Below, piece after piece: positions 17,629 through 26,764 of a stretch of DNA of 64,000 nucleotides. The stretch is from NCBI RefSeq assembly GCF_016743815.1, contig NZ_CP061035.1:1738501-1802500 (forward strand). Reading direction: 5' to 3'. Position numbers and translations under genes: made by a program. Origin of the DNA: Sphingomonas aliaeris. GTDB taxonomy: Bacteria > Pseudomonadota > Alphaproteobacteria > Sphingomonadales > Sphingomonadaceae. Within the stretch, counting starts at the first letter, position 1. Each line of letters opens with the position of its first letter. The notes under the pieces were generated by a model that saw nothing but the letters and a program-made list of their open reading frames with translations, was not told the DNA's origin and made no database searches.

Positions 17629-18366
17629 ATGCCCAAGACCCGTGTCGATCAATTGCTCGTGGATCGCGGCCTTGTCGAAAGCCGCACCCGTGCACAGGCT
17701 CTCATCATGGCCGGCCTGGTATTTGCCGGCACTCGCAAGATCGAAAAACCCGGCCAGTCGATCGCCGACGACATCGCGCTCGACGTTCGCGGCCGCGATC
17801 ATCCTTGGGTATCGCGCGGCGGAATCAAGCTCGCCCACGCGCTCGATTATTTCGACTGGGATGTAACGGATGTCGTCGCGATCGACGTCGGCTCCTCGAC
17901 TGGCGGCTTTACGGACGTCCTGCTCAGTCGCGGTGCCAGCCGGGTCTATGCCGTGGATAGCGGCACGAACCAGCTTGCGTGGAAGCTGAGGCAAGACGAC
18001 CGTGTAGTCGTGCACGAACAAACCAGCGCTCGTATCCTTACAGCTTCGCACATTCCCGATCCCGTCGACCTGATCGTTTGCGATGCTAGCTTTATCGGGT
18101 TGGCAAAAGTGCTCGAAACCCCGATTTCATTCGTGCGCCCCGGCGGCAGGATGGTCGCGTTGATCAAACCACAGTTCGAAGCGGGCCGAGAAGAAGTCGG
18201 AAGGGGCGGGGTGGTACGGGACGCGGCGGTTCATTCACGCGTCTGCGACGAAGTTTCGGAGTGGCTGAAAAATAAGGATTGGATGGTCGAAGGCGTCGTC
18301 GAAAGCCCGATAAAGGGGCCGGAAGGGAACATCGAATTCCTAATCGCTGCAACCAAGCCCGAGTGA
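17629..18366 (+). CDS. tlyA: TlyA-family rRNA (cytidine-2'-O)-methyltransferase
   Basis: The 245-residue protein joins an N-terminal S4 RNA-binding domain (TRVDQLLVDRGLVESRTRAQ, residues 4-60) to a FtsJ/RrmJ-type SAM methyltransferase domain (AIDVGSSTGGFTDVLLSRGA, then VCDASFIGL). TlyA methylates the 2'-O of cytidines in 16S and/or 23S rRNA, which affects capreomycin-type antibiotic sensitivity in mycobacteria. Some family members have instead been called hemolysins. ATG 17629 has AAAGGA about seven bases upstream. The first 150 residues of the much longer open frame upstream are Arg/Pro-rich noise. Confidence 0.94.
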   Translation: MPKTRVDQLLVDRGLVESRTRAQALIMAGLVFAGTRKIEKPGQSIADDIALDVRGRDHPWVSRGGIKLAHALDYFDWDVTDVVAIDVGSSTGGFTDVLLSRGASRVYAVDSGTNQLAWKLRQDDRVVVHEQTSARILTASHIPDPVDLIVCDASFIGLAKVLETPISFVRPGGRMVALIKPQFEAGREEVGRGGVVRDAAVHSRVCDEVSEWLKNKDWMVEGVVESPIKGPEGNIEFLIAATKPE

Positions 18367-18532
18367 GATCCGACCGGTCAGCAAAATTTTTGCTGACACG
18401 AAGTCTGGCAGAGTCGAGCGTGGCAGCGGTTTCAGTTTAGTACCGGCCGGTGACCGTCGAAGCGCCAAAACTCTTGCAGCATCTGATCGCGCAACCCAAA
18501 TGAATGAACGAAGCCGCAAAGAGAGACATAAT

Positions 18533-18808
18533 ATGCAAGCCGATAACAAGATGTTCGATGATTTCGTCAAATTAGTGAATGGAGCCGCAGGCACGTTGGC
18601 CGGCGTTGGACGCGAAGCGGAAGCAGGCGCGCGATCGAAGGCAAAGGAATGGATCGGCGGTCTGGATTTCGTGTCGCGTGATGAATTCGATGCCGTAAAA
18701 GCGATGGCAGCGGCGGCTCGCGACGAGGCGGATTCGCTACGCGCGCGACTGGATGCTTTGGAAGCGAAGGCTGCAGCCACACCGGCTGCGACCCCGTCGG
18801 GAGCCTGA
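18533..18808 (+). CDS. ubiK: UbiK-family ubiquinone biosynthesis accessory factor (YqiC/BMFP)
   Basis: The 91-residue protein starts MQADNKMFDDFVKLVNGAAG, has the conserved middle segment GGLDFVSRDEFDAVKAMAAA, and ends in a coiled coil with an Ala/Pro tail. This is the BMFP/UbiK layout: an amphipathic N-terminal helix and a trimerising coiled coil. UbiK assists the UbiJ/Ubi enzyme complex in aerobic ubiquinone synthesis and binds membranes. ATG 18533, with AGAGAG upstream, fits the family N-terminus better than the frame's first ATG at 18500. It lies upstream of ybjN and proC on the same strand. Confidence 0.85.
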   Translation: MQADNKMFDDFVKLVNGAAGTLAGVGREAEAGARSKAKEWIGGLDFVSRDEFDAVKAMAAAARDEADSLRARLDALEAKAAATPAATPSGA

Positions 18809-18892
18809 GGCCATCGTTCTCCACAGCTTTCTGCAAGATCGCTTTGATGTTCGCCTTGTCCGTCTGTGGTCGCGGGGGCAGGTCAGACAGTG

Positions 18893-19390
18893 ATGCTTGA
18901 TGTTGAAGATCATGGGGACGACGCGGCGCCGATTGATATGCTGGAAAGCTATTTTTCTGCGCATGGTTGGGAAAACGAGCGCCTCGACGATGAGGTGATC
19001 GCTCAGGTGAAGGGGAGCTGGACTACTTATGAGCTTCGTGCACTTTGGCGCGAAGAAGATAGTGTACTTCAGTTCCTCGCTTTCCCAGATATTCGCGTGA
19101 CGGATGAGCGGCGCTCGGCGGTCTATGAGGCGATCGGACTGATCAACGAGCAATTGTGGGTCGGCCATTTCGAACTGTGGTCGTCGAGCGGCATATTGCT
19201 GTACCGGCATGCCGCGATGATCGAGGGAGAGGGCGGTACGCTATCGCTCGCTTCGGCCGAGTTGATGGTCGAATCCGCGATCGACGAGTGCGAGCGGTTC
19301 TATCCGGTATTCCAGTTCGTCATGTGGGGCGGAAAGACGCCCAATGAAGCGCTTGCCGCAGCGATGACCGATACACAGGGCGAGGCATGA
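18893..19390 (+). CDS. YbjN-domain protein
   Basis: Read from ATG 18893 this is a 165-residue YbjN-fold protein. It contains DMLESYFSAHGWENERLDDE, WTTYELRALWREEDSVLQFL and the C-terminal block ESAIDECERFYPVFQFVMWG, all typical of the alphaproteobacterial YbjN group. The fold resembles type III secretion chaperones, and E. coli YbjN acts as a broad regulator of motility and biofilm. The function here is unknown. The frame allows a GTG start at 18866, but the added residues are not family-like. The stop overlaps the proC start by four bases (ATGA), so the two are translationally coupled. Confidence 0.82.
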   Translation: MLDVEDHGDDAAPIDMLESYFSAHGWENERLDDEVIAQVKGSWTTYELRALWREEDSVLQFLAFPDIRVTDERRSAVYEAIGLINEQLWVGHFELWSSSGILLYRHAAMIEGEGGTLSLASAELMVESAIDECERFYPVFQFVMWGGKTPNEALAAAMTDTQGEA

Positions 19391-20187
19391 GCCTGAAACG
19401 CCTGTGGCTGATCGGCTGCGGCAATATGGGCGGCGCGATGCTGCGGCGCTGGATCGATACCGGACACATCACCGCGAACCAGGTGGATGTGATCAACCGT
19501 TCGGATCGCGTACTGCCAGAAGGCGTACGGCAGGCGCGGAACCTGCCCGACGGCCCGCTGCCCGACATGATAATGCTCGGCATGAAACCGCAGCAACTCG
19601 ATGAAATCGCTCGGCATCATGCGCTTCGAATCTCGGGAGTGCCGTTGTTGGTCTCGATCTTGGCCGGAGTTGAAGAGTCGACGCTTGCCAGCCGGTTCGA
19701 TGCAGGCGCGATCGTGCGGGCGATGCCGAACATGCCCGTCGCTATCGGTAAAGGCGTCGTCGGACTGCATTCGGATAGCGCTGCTGATGCAGTCCGTTCC
19801 GACGTTGCTGCGCTGATGACGCCACTGGGTCTGGTCGAATGGGTATCGGATGCGGGCCTGTTCAATGCGGTTACGGCTCTGGCGGGGAGCGGGCCGGGTT
19901 TCCTGTACCGTTTTATCGAGGCATTGGCGGAAGGTGGAGCGGCGCTCGGCCTCCCGGCGGATCAAGCGCAGCGGCTAGCCGTCGCAACCGTGGAGGGGGC
20001 CGGATTGATGGCCGCGGCGGCCAACGAGGAGCCGGCAGAGTTGGCCGACAGGGTAGCCAGCAAAGGCGGATCGACACGCGAAGGTTTGAACGTGCTCGAC
20101 GCTGACGATGCGTTGAAGCGGCTGGTCGCGGCGACGCTCTCGGCTGCGGAACGGCGCAATGCGGAAATGGCTGCGGCGGCACGCTGA
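19387..20187 (+). CDS. proC: Pyrroline-5-carboxylate reductase
   Basis: ProC reduces 1-pyrroline-5-carboxylate to proline with NAD(P)H, the last step of proline synthesis. The 266-residue protein opens with the Rossmann motif LWLIGCGNMGGAMLRRWID. It continues with VRAMPNMPVAIGKG and the proline-site block FNAVTALAGSGPGFLYRFIE, and ends with the helix region ELADRVASKGGSTREGLNVL, where the family has its signature. It overlaps ybjN by four bases. The catabolic counterpart, putA, lies near 55-58 kb. Confidence 0.96.
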   Translation: MSLKRLWLIGCGNMGGAMLRRWIDTGHITANQVDVINRSDRVLPEGVRQARNLPDGPLPDMIMLGMKPQQLDEIARHHALRISGVPLLVSILAGVEESTLASRFDAGAIVRAMPNMPVAIGKGVVGLHSDSAADAVRSDVAALMTPLGLVEWVSDAGLFNAVTALAGSGPGFLYRFIEALAEGGAALGLPADQAQRLAVATVEGAGLMAAAANEEPAELADRVASKGGSTREGLNVLDADDALKRLVAATLSAAERRNAEMAAAAR

Positions 20188-20247
20188 GCCGGGAGCGGTG
20201 CACGGTACCGCATACCGAACGATAGCGTGTAGCGGCTCGGTGTCGCG

Positions 20248-20736
20248 CTATTCCCGGAGGCTTTCGACCCGGGGACGTTCATCTTCGGGTATGAGACCTT
20301 CGAGCACCGCCCAGAAGCCGCCAACTGCGGCTTGACCGGCACTGGCATAGGCGGCCGACAGGCGTTCGCGCAGCGCATCGAACAATCTTGCTTCCAGCTC
20401 GGAGCCTTCCTGTGACAGCCGTAACAGGCGCTGGCGACGATCACGTTCTCCGGGCCGGACCTCGATAAGACCGCGGTCGGTCAATTCGGTCAGCACACGA
20501 CCGAGCGATTGCTTGGTGATCGACAATAGACCCAGCAGTTCGCTTACCGTCATGTCGGGCTGGCGCGCGATGAAATACAAGGCGCGGTGATGCGCCCGGC
20601 CAAGACCTTGTGCAGCCAGGCCACGATCGATCGAGCGCGTCAGATGGCTGTTACCGAAGTACAGCAGTTCCATCCCGCGGCGCAGTTCGGTTTCGCGCAG
20701 GAAAAGGGGTGAGGCGGAGGGAGTCGGGGAGGCCAT
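20248..20736 (-). CDS. MarR-family transcriptional regulator
   Basis: The 162-residue winged-helix protein contains LGRAHHRALYFIARQPDMTV, the recognition region LLGLLSITKQSLGRVLTELT and the wing RPGERDRRQRLLRLSQEG, clear MarR features. The region before M at 20736 in the longer frame overlaps the divergent ilvE leader and is discarded. It is divergent from the branched-chain aminotransferase gene with about 90 bases between starts, the usual setting for a regulator and its target in alphaproteobacteria. The ligand and target are not known. Confidence 0.88.
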   Translation of the reverse strand: MASPTPSASPLFLRETELRRGMELLYFGNSHLTRSIDRGLAAQGLGRAHHRALYFIARQPDMTVSELLGLLSITKQSLGRVLTELTDRGLIEVRPGERDRRQRLLRLSQEGSELEARLFDALRERLSAAYASAGQAAVGGFWAVLEGLIPEDERPRVESLRE

Positions 20737-20824
20737 GTTGACCCGGTTTGCCATCCGTCTTACGCGTCTGCAACCCGCCTTGGACGTGCAAAATCTGCAT
20801 CGCGGAATGAACAACGAGGACGCG

Positions 20825-21929
20825 ATGGCTGCCGACGCAAATCCGACTTTCTCTTACGAACCCAATGCGATGCCTGTTCCAGCCAGTGAACGGGCAACGC
20901 GACTGATCGATCCGGGATTCGGGCGGGTGTTCACCGACCACATGGCGGTGATCCGGTACAGCGACGAAAAGGGCTGGCACGATGCGAAGATCACCGCGCG
21001 CGCGCCGCTGTCTATGGATCCGGCTTCGTCGGTGCTGCATTATGCACAGGAAATCTTCGAGGGAATGAAAGCGTACCGGCTTGCGGACGGGGGAACCGCC
21101 TTGTTCCGCCCGGAGGCGAATGCGCGGCGTTTCCAGGACTCGGCACGGCGCCTTGCAATGCCCGAACTGCCAGAGGCACTTTTCCTCGAATCGATAGAGC
21201 GTCTGGTGAAAGTCGATCGCGACTGGATTCCGGAGAGCGATGGGGGCTCGCTGTACCTGCGACCGTTCATGATCGCGAGCGAGGTCTTCCTGGGCGTGAA
21301 GCCATCATCCGAATATCTGTATATGGTGTTGGCTTCGTCGGTCGGCGCCTATTTCAAGGGCGGCGCGCCGACCGTTTCGATCTGGGTGAGCCAGGATTAT
21401 ACGCGTGCGGCGCCAGGTGGGACGGGGGCTGCCAAGTGCGGCGGCAACTATGCGACCAGCTTGGTTGCGCAGGCAGAGGCGATCCGCAACGGATGCGATC
21501 AGGTCGTTTTCCTGGATGCAGCGGAGCGCCGTTATGTCGAGGAACTGGGCGGCATGAATGTGTTCTTCGTGTTCGCCGACGGTAGCCTGTCGACGCCACC
21601 GCTGACGGGCACGATCCTTCCCGGCATCACCCGCGATCTCGATCCTGAAACTGGCGCGTGCGCAAGGCATCGCCGTGCGTGAGGAACTCTATTCGATCGA
21701 ACAGTGGCGTGCGGATGCGGCGAGCGGAATGCTGGTCGAGGCATTTGCCTGCGGAACCGCGGCGGTTGTGACCCCGATCGGCAGTGTCGCGTCGCCCGAG
21801 GGCAAGTTCGAGATTGGTGGTGGTGGCCCGGGCCAGTTGACGATGCGCATGCGCGAAGCGCTGGTGGCGATCCAGCGGGGAACGGCGCCGGATACGAACG
21901 GGTGGCTGCATCACCTCGATATGGTGTGA
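20825..21929 (+). pseudogene. ilvE: Branched-chain amino acid aminotransferase, interrupted by one extra base
   Basis: IlvE transfers the amino group from Leu, Ile or Val to 2-oxoglutarate using PLP. The first frame (20825 to about 21637) has VLHYAQEIFEGMKAYRLADG, the PLP-lysine region GGTGAAKCGGNYATSLVAQA and LTGTILPGITRD, then runs off into unrelated residues. The next frame resumes exactly, with LARAQGIAVREELYSIEQWR and the true C-terminus GGPGQLTMRMREALVAI to 21929. Removing one base near 21638 (GATCTCGATCC read as GATTCGATCC) restores one continuous protein of about 367 residues. The enzyme is normally essential for prototrophy and nothing else is damaged, so sequencing error is as likely as real mutation. 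ATG 20825 follows GAGGA. Confidence 0.9.
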
Positions 21930-22051
21930 TCGCGACAAGCTGGTTTCGGTTGCGCTGCTCGCTAGTTTGATGGGCGCGGAACCGGTATTCGGAGTTTCGA
22001 CTTTCAGGGCTTTTCTAAGCGAAGCGCGCCGCTATAAGGCCGCCTCGCTGT

Positions 22052-22126
22052 TGGGGCGTCGCCAAGTGGTAAGGCAGCGGCTTTTGATGCCGCCATTCGC
22101 AGGTTCGAACCCTGCCGCCCCAGCCA
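22052..22126 (+). tRNA. tRNA-Gln (anticodon TTG)
   Basis: TGGGGCG (22052-22058) pairs with CGCCCCA (22116-22122), followed by discriminator G and encoded CCA. The D arm is GCCAAGTGGTAAGGC, the anticodon stem GCGGC/GCCGC closes the loop TTTTGAT with anticodon TTG, and the T arm is GCAGGTTCGAACCCTGC. The tRNA reads CAA and CAG glutamine codons. Confidence 0.97.
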
Positions 22127-22278
22127 GCCTTGCGGCACCTCTGAGTCCGCCAGGCAGGCTTTTCCCTTCGCACAGGCGGCGGGGTTGGTCGCACTCCGGC
22201 ATTTCGGCGATGAAACTGAGCCTGGGTCGTCAACGGACTTCGACCTGAATCGTCATACCGGCAGCGCGATCCGAGCGT

Positions 22279-23766
22279 CTACCGAGACAGTGTCAATTCG
22301 GCGCCAGCACTTATGCTTCGGCGAACGCGATCGTTCCTCAGATAGACGATCACATGGCCGCGATCGCGCGCCGTACGGAAGATCGGATAATAGCTTCGCG
22401 ATAGCGCCGACTGCACCAGTGGAAAGGTCTGGCGGTTCCATTCGGCCATCGGCGGGTCGATCGTGACAATGACGGGAGGACGATTGGCCAGGATACGTCG
22501 AACTTCCATGACCTCGTCCACGCCGCTGGCGCCGCGTTCAGGTTCATAGGCGAGCGTCGACGGGAAGACGTATGGCGTGGGTAGGCAGGTGTCCGCGAGG
22601 AGGTATGTGATCGAGTCCCCGGCGAAAACATAGGGGCATTCCTGCCCGCTATTCGCTTTCACTACACGTGCCACGGCGCGTGCGCCCGCCGCATCGGTCG
22701 GCCAGATCAGAACCTTGGCCACGAACACCGACAGGCCGATCGAGAAGATGGCGGGGATCGCCATGCGGTGGCGGGTCAGTGCGGGTGCCGAGAGGATGGT
22801 GAGCGGGGCAAGCAGGGGGAGGGCGTAATGATCGAAGAATGCGCCGATCGCGGCGAATGCGACGAGCGCGGCGGCGAGCCAGCCAAGCATCAGCGTCTTC
22901 TGTGGACTGCGCGGATGGGCGCGCGCCGTCAGGATCGTGCACGCCAGAAGGGGAAGGAGAATCCCGATGTTTCCCGCCAGACGTCCGGCGATCTTCGCGG
23001 CGGAATAGCCCTTTCGCAGCGTGATCGAGGCGAAGTTGGAAAACCAGAACGCGTCGAACACGACGGGTCCGCGTCTCCAATAATCGAAAGCGACTAAAGC
23101 GGTCGGGGCAATGGCGAGCAGGATCCAGAGCGTGGCAGACAGTGCGCAGGTCACCACGCTGGCGCCGGCACGGCGAAGATACAGGAGATGGGCCAGGCCG
23201 AAAAAGGCGCCCTCTACCGCCGGAGTATATTTCGTCTGGATGGCCAGACCGGCGAGCAGACAGGCTGCGGCGCCATTGAGAGCGATCGCACGCGGGCGGG
23301 ACAGGGTTGGCAGGCGCAGCGTCAGGATCGCGGCGGCCGTGACGAAAAGGTTGTAAAAAACCGGTGACTGTCCGCCGCGACCACTGAGCAGGGACAGCCA
23401 GAGCAGATATGCCAATGCCGCTGCGAAGGCGCCACCGGACCGCGCCCCTAGACGTGCAGCGCCGCGATGGACGAGCCATGCGGTAGCGGCAGCGAACAGG
23501 GAAGCAACGATTTGGTAAGCCAGGATCCCGTCGCCTGGAAGAAAGCGGATAGCGGCGAAGATGAGGAACAGGCCGACCGGTTTGCGGTCCCAGATATCGA
23601 CATAGGGCAAGGCACCATGAAGCATCCGGTCGCCGACGAGCAGGTAAAATTGTTCGTCGACATGAATCACCGGATTGCCGAAATCGCGCATCCGGATGAG
23701 CAAGGCAGCGATCACGAGCGAAGCGGCGATCGCGAGCGGCGTGCGGGGGATGGCGAGTTTCGGCAT
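22279..23766 (-). CDS. GT39/ArnT-like integral-membrane glycosyltransferase
   Basis: The 495-residue protein has about eleven hydrophobic helices and a soluble C-terminal domain. An acidic pair D37-E38 sits in VIHVDEQFYLLVGDRMLHG after helix 1, the position of the catalytic acidic residue in GT39/GT83 (PMT and ArnT) enzymes. These transfer a sugar from a polyprenyl-phosphate donor to a lipid or protein on the periplasmic side. The downstream IWDRKPVGLFLIF block is shared almost exactly with the second such gene at 30665-32107, so the two are paralogues. The acceptor is unknown; in sphingomonads envelope glycolipids are plausible. It is divergent from the membrane-protein gene at 23938. Confidence 0.8.
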   Translation of the reverse strand: MPKLAIPRTPLAIAASLVIAALLIRMRDFGNPVIHVDEQFYLLVGDRMLHGALPYVDIWDRKPVGLFLIFAAIRFLPGDGILAYQIVASLFAAATAWLVHRGAARLGARSGGAFAAALAYLLWLSLLSGRGGQSPVFYNLFVTAAAILTLRLPTLSRPRAIALNGAAACLLAGLAIQTKYTPAVEGAFFGLAHLLYLRRAGASVVTCALSATLWILLAIAPTALVAFDYWRRGPVVFDAFWFSNFASITLRKGYSAAKIAGRLAGNIGILLPLLACTILTARAHPRSPQKTLMLGWLAAALVAFAAIGAFFDHYALPLLAPLTILSAPALTRHRMAIPAIFSIGLSVFVAKVLIWPTDAAGARAVARVVKANSGQECPYVFAGDSITYLLADTCLPTPYVFPSTLAYEPERGASGVDEVMEVRRILANRPPVIVTIDPPMAEWNRQTFPLVQSALSRSYYPIFRTARDRGHVIVYLRNDRVRRSISAGAELTLSR

Positions 23767-23937
23767 GCCCGGCGGCGGATCCCTTCGCGATGTGCACGGA
23801 TGCGAATTGGCCGGGCATGTGCGTCATAGGTCGCGCGGGCCCCGAAATCGACAAGACTATTTGCGCGCTGCGGACGGCCCGGCGTGCGGATCGGCCATCG
23901 CGGCGTCGTCTGCGTTAAGGGTGGGGATCAGTAACGG

Positions 23938-24891
23938 ATGTTCGAACACGGTGTGACACTGGTGCGCGGCTTGATGGCGCACCCCGCGACCAACGCGTTG
24001 AAGCGAGGGTTGGTGCGGTTCGCCGCGCCGATCCTGTCGCTGGCGGTGCTGGCGGGCGCGCTGGTCGAATTGCGGGCACTCGACTGGCACGCCGTACGCG
24101 CGCTCGTGCCGCACAGCCTCTCCTTCTGGATCGTCTTCGTCATCGCCTATGCCACGCCGATACTGTGCGACTGGGCGATCTATCGGCGGATCTGGAACGT
24201 CCCGGTATCGGGCATCGCCGTGCTGGCGCGCAAGACGATCGGGAACGAATTGCTGATGGGGTATGTCGGCGAGGCGTATCTGTTCGCCTGGGCCCGGCGC
24301 GAGGGACATGCGGGGCGAGCGGCGTTCGGCGCAGTGAAGGACGTTTCGATCCTGTCGGCAGCAGTCGGAAACGGTGCCACGATCCTGGTCGCGTTGGCGG
24401 CGGCGCCGTTCATGGGTGCGCTGCATATCGGGATACCGATATGGGCGGCGGCGGTGTCGCTATGCGTGATCCTCGCGCCGCCGGTCGTCGCGCTGGCTTT
24501 GCGGGGAAGGCTGTTCAGCCTGCCGCCGGCGGAACTGCGTGCGATTGCGGGGATACATGCGGCGCGCGCGGTGCTGACGATCGGGCTGACCGCCTTGCTG
24601 TGGCATCTCGCGCTGCCGGATATCGCCGTCTTGTGGTGGCTGATCTTCTCCGCGCTCAAGCTGTTGGTATCGCGGTTGCCCTTGGTCTCGAACAAGGAAC
24701 TGGTCTTCGCAGGAATGGTGGTGATCCTGCTTGGGCGGCAGGCGGACGTTCCCGCGCTGATGACGATGATGGCGACGATGATGGTCGCCATGCATGTCGC
24801 GGTCGGCAGCGTATTGGGCATCTTCGGGCTGGCAGGAGCCGCAGCGCGGAGCATGCGGGTCCGCGACGAGGTCGTTACGGTGGGACTATAA
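23938..24891 (+). CDS. Polytopic inner-membrane protein of unknown function
   Basis: This 317-residue protein has about eight hydrophobic helices and few charged residues outside short loops. Notable segments are FWIVFVIAYATPILCDWAIY, KTIGNELLMGYVGEAYLF, FGAVKDVSILSAAVGNGATI and FSALKLLVSRLPLVSNKELV. The arrangement loosely recalls YbhN/MprF-like flippase-domain proteins (UPF0104), but I cannot support that assignment firmly. It is the first of a run of same-strand genes that includes a GT2 glycosyltransferase and a sugar deacetylase, so a role in moving or modifying a lipid-linked sugar is a reasonable guess. A gap of 175 bases separates it from the GT2 gene. Confidence 0.75.
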   Translation: MFEHGVTLVRGLMAHPATNALKRGLVRFAAPILSLAVLAGALVELRALDWHAVRALVPHSLSFWIVFVIAYATPILCDWAIYRRIWNVPVSGIAVLARKTIGNELLMGYVGEAYLFAWARREGHAGRAAFGAVKDVSILSAAVGNGATILVALAAAPFMGALHIGIPIWAAAVSLCVILAPPVVALALRGRLFSLPPAELRAIAGIHAARAVLTIGLTALLWHLALPDIAVLWWLIFSALKLLVSRLPLVSNKELVFAGMVVILLGRQADVPALMTMMATMMVAMHVAVGSVLGIFGLAGAAARSMRVRDEVVTVGL

Positions 24892-25066
24892 AATAAATCA
24901 AGTTTTTGCTGCGGGTTTTACGCATGCGCGTCGTCTTAGCAGGAATGCAGGAGGTGACCCGGGGGGTGGCATCTGGCGGCGACCGGGCGGCACAGGCGGC
25001 GCCCGATCCTTTCCAGCGACCGGCCCGATGTGATCCGCCCTGCGGTGTTCGACCGGTAGATGGATC

Positions 25067-25957
25067 ATGCATATGTTGCCCGTTCCCGACAGCCGCCCGC
25101 AGCGTCGCACGGCGTTGGACGAGCATCCGCGGTGGAGCGTGCTGGTGCCGTTCTTCAACGAACGGGACCTGTTGGCGCGGACGATCGAGAGCCTTGCGTC
25201 ACAAAGCGTATCGGTGCGGATCGTGCTGATCGACAACGGATCGACCGACGACAGCGCGGCGATCGCGCGCGCGACGTGCGCGCGGCTCAACGTGAACCAC
25301 CTGCTGGTGACCGAACGGATACCTGGAAAGGTGGCCGCGCTGGCCGCGGGGCTGCGGCGGGTACGTAGCCAGTATGTGGCGACGTGCGATGCGGACACAT
25401 ATTATCCGGCCGGGTATCTCGCCGCAGCGGAACACCTGCTGATACAGAAGGATTGCGTCGTCGCGGGAGCCTATTTCGCCTGTGAAAAGGCGGAGGCGCG
25501 CGTGCGGCGGCGGACGGGAGCCAAGATGTGTGCAACGGCGCGTATCATGCCGCGGCAATGCCATACGGGCGGGGCGGGACAGGCGTTCCGGACCGACGTG
25601 CTGAACGCCGCGGGGGGGTTCGACGTCGACCGCTGGAATTACGTGCTGGAGGATCACGAGATCATACACCGCGTCACGAAATACGGGGCGATGCGGTACA
25701 GCGCGGATCTGTGGTGCGCCCCTTCAACGCGTGAGCGGGACCGTGCCTCGATCCGGTGGACGCTTGCGGAACGGCTGACCTACAGCGCGACGATCGGCTG
25801 GGCGGGGGACTGGTTCTTCTACGCGTTCCTTGCGTCGCGACTGCGGGCCCGGCGGCTGGGGAGCGAGCGTATCCGGGAACGCGCGTTCCAGCCGCAGTCG
25901 GACGTTGTTTGCGATGGGGGGACGGTGCGTGCGGCGACTTATCCTGTGTGCGGATGA
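25067..25957 (+). CDS. Family 2 glycosyltransferase
   Basis: The 296-residue protein has a GT-A fold. It opens with WSVLVPFFNERDLLARTIES, then VLIDNGSTDDS (nucleotide-sugar site), and the DxD motif D108-A-D110 (ATCDADTYYPAGYL). Further on come the acceptor-side segment GGAGQAFRTDVLNAAGGFD and the catalytic-base region YVLEDHEIIHRV. It uses a nucleotide-sugar donor in the cytoplasm. No strong membrane helix is visible apart from a moderately hydrophobic stretch near residues 245-260. Its end overlaps the deacetylase gene start by 29 bases, indicating coupled synthesis. That pairing recalls HpnI/HpnK, where an added GlcNAc is deacetylated. The sugar and acceptor are not known. Confidence 0.87.
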   Translation: MHMLPVPDSRPQRRTALDEHPRWSVLVPFFNERDLLARTIESLASQSVSVRIVLIDNGSTDDSAAIARATCARLNVNHLLVTERIPGKVAALAAGLRRVRSQYVATCDADTYYPAGYLAAAEHLLIQKDCVVAGAYFACEKAEARVRRRTGAKMCATARIMPRQCHTGGAGQAFRTDVLNAAGGFDVDRWNYVLEDHEIIHRVTKYGAMRYSADLWCAPSTRERDRASIRWTLAERLTYSATIGWAGDWFFYAFLASRLRARRLGSERIRERAFQPQSDVVCDGGTVRAATYPVCG

Positions 25958-26732
25958 TTTCGCTTTCTCGTCCGGCGTGAGCGGCGTCATCGCTGATCTG
26001 GCGATACGGGGCCGACTGAACGCGACGAGTTGCATGTCGGTCATGCCGAACTGGCGGGCGGACAGCGCGATGCTGGATGGGCTGCCGGACACGATGCAGA
26101 TCGGCCTGCATCTGGTGTTGACGGGCGAGGCGCCGCTGACCGCAATGCCGAAACTGGCACCAAGCGGGGAAATGCCCGCGATCAATCCGCTGGCCCGGGC
26201 TGCGGCGGCGGGGAATCTGCCGCTGGACGAGATCGCGCAGGAAATCCGCGCGCAATTCGACCGGTTCGAGGAGGCCCGGGGACGAGCGCCGGACTTCGTG
26301 GATGGTCATCAGCATAGCCATGCGCTGCCGGGCGTTCGTGATATCGTGCTGGCCGAAACCGCCCGCCGCGCGCCTGGCGCCTGGCTGCGGACGTGCGAGG
26401 AACGGATCGGCGCGATGCTGGTACGCCCGTTCCGCGGCAAGGCGCTGGGCAGTGCGTATCATTCAAGCGGGCTTCGCGCGGCTGCGGCGGAATACGGCCT
26501 GGCATGTAACCGTGGATTTGCCGGGCATTACGGCTTTGCCGGGGACTATTCGGAGATCTTCCCGAAGTTTCTGGAGTCGCCAGGGGAGATGCATCTCGTC
26601 ATGTGTCATCCCGGATCGGGATCGCGCGCGGGCGACGCGATCGCGGCGGCACGGTTGCAAGAAGCGACCGCTTTGGCCACATTGCCGATCGCCGACATCG
26701 CAGCGGAGCGTGGGCTGAGCTATCCGGCCTGA
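25929..26732 (+). CDS. ChbG/HpnK-family (YdjC-like) carbohydrate deacetylase
   Basis: The 267-residue protein shows the YdjC-fold metal site: the Asp pair in LILCADDFAFSSGV and the His cluster in FVDGHQHSHALPGVRD. Further family blocks are GLHLVLTGEAPLT and MHLVMCHPGSGSRAGD near the end. Characterised members remove the N-acetyl group from chito-oligosaccharides (ChbG) or from N-acetylglucosaminyl hopanoids (HpnK). GTG 25929 is preferred because GGGGGGA stands about six bases before it and the family N-terminus begins right there; ATG 25914 is the alternative. The gene overlaps the GT2 gene upstream, and the sigma-factor gene follows after 32 bases. Confidence 0.88.
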   Translation: MRRLILCADDFAFSSGVSGVIADLAIRGRLNATSCMSVMPNWRADSAMLDGLPDTMQIGLHLVLTGEAPLTAMPKLAPSGEMPAINPLARAAAAGNLPLDEIAQEIRAQFDRFEEARGRAPDFVDGHQHSHALPGVRDIVLAETARRAPGAWLRTCEERIGAMLVRPFRGKALGSAYHSSGLRAAAAEYGLACNRGFAGHYGFAGDYSEIFPKFLESPGEMHLVMCHPGSGSRAGDAIAAARLQEATALATLPIADIAAERGLSYPA

Positions 26733-26764
26733 TCAGCAACCGGACTCTGGCGAACGGGATTTGG

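Noticed and set aside
14655-17636. A 993-residue reverse frame across dxs and the hydrolase
   Set aside because: It covers two clear genes and an intergenic repeat, is Arg/Gly/Asp-rich, and has no recognisable fold.
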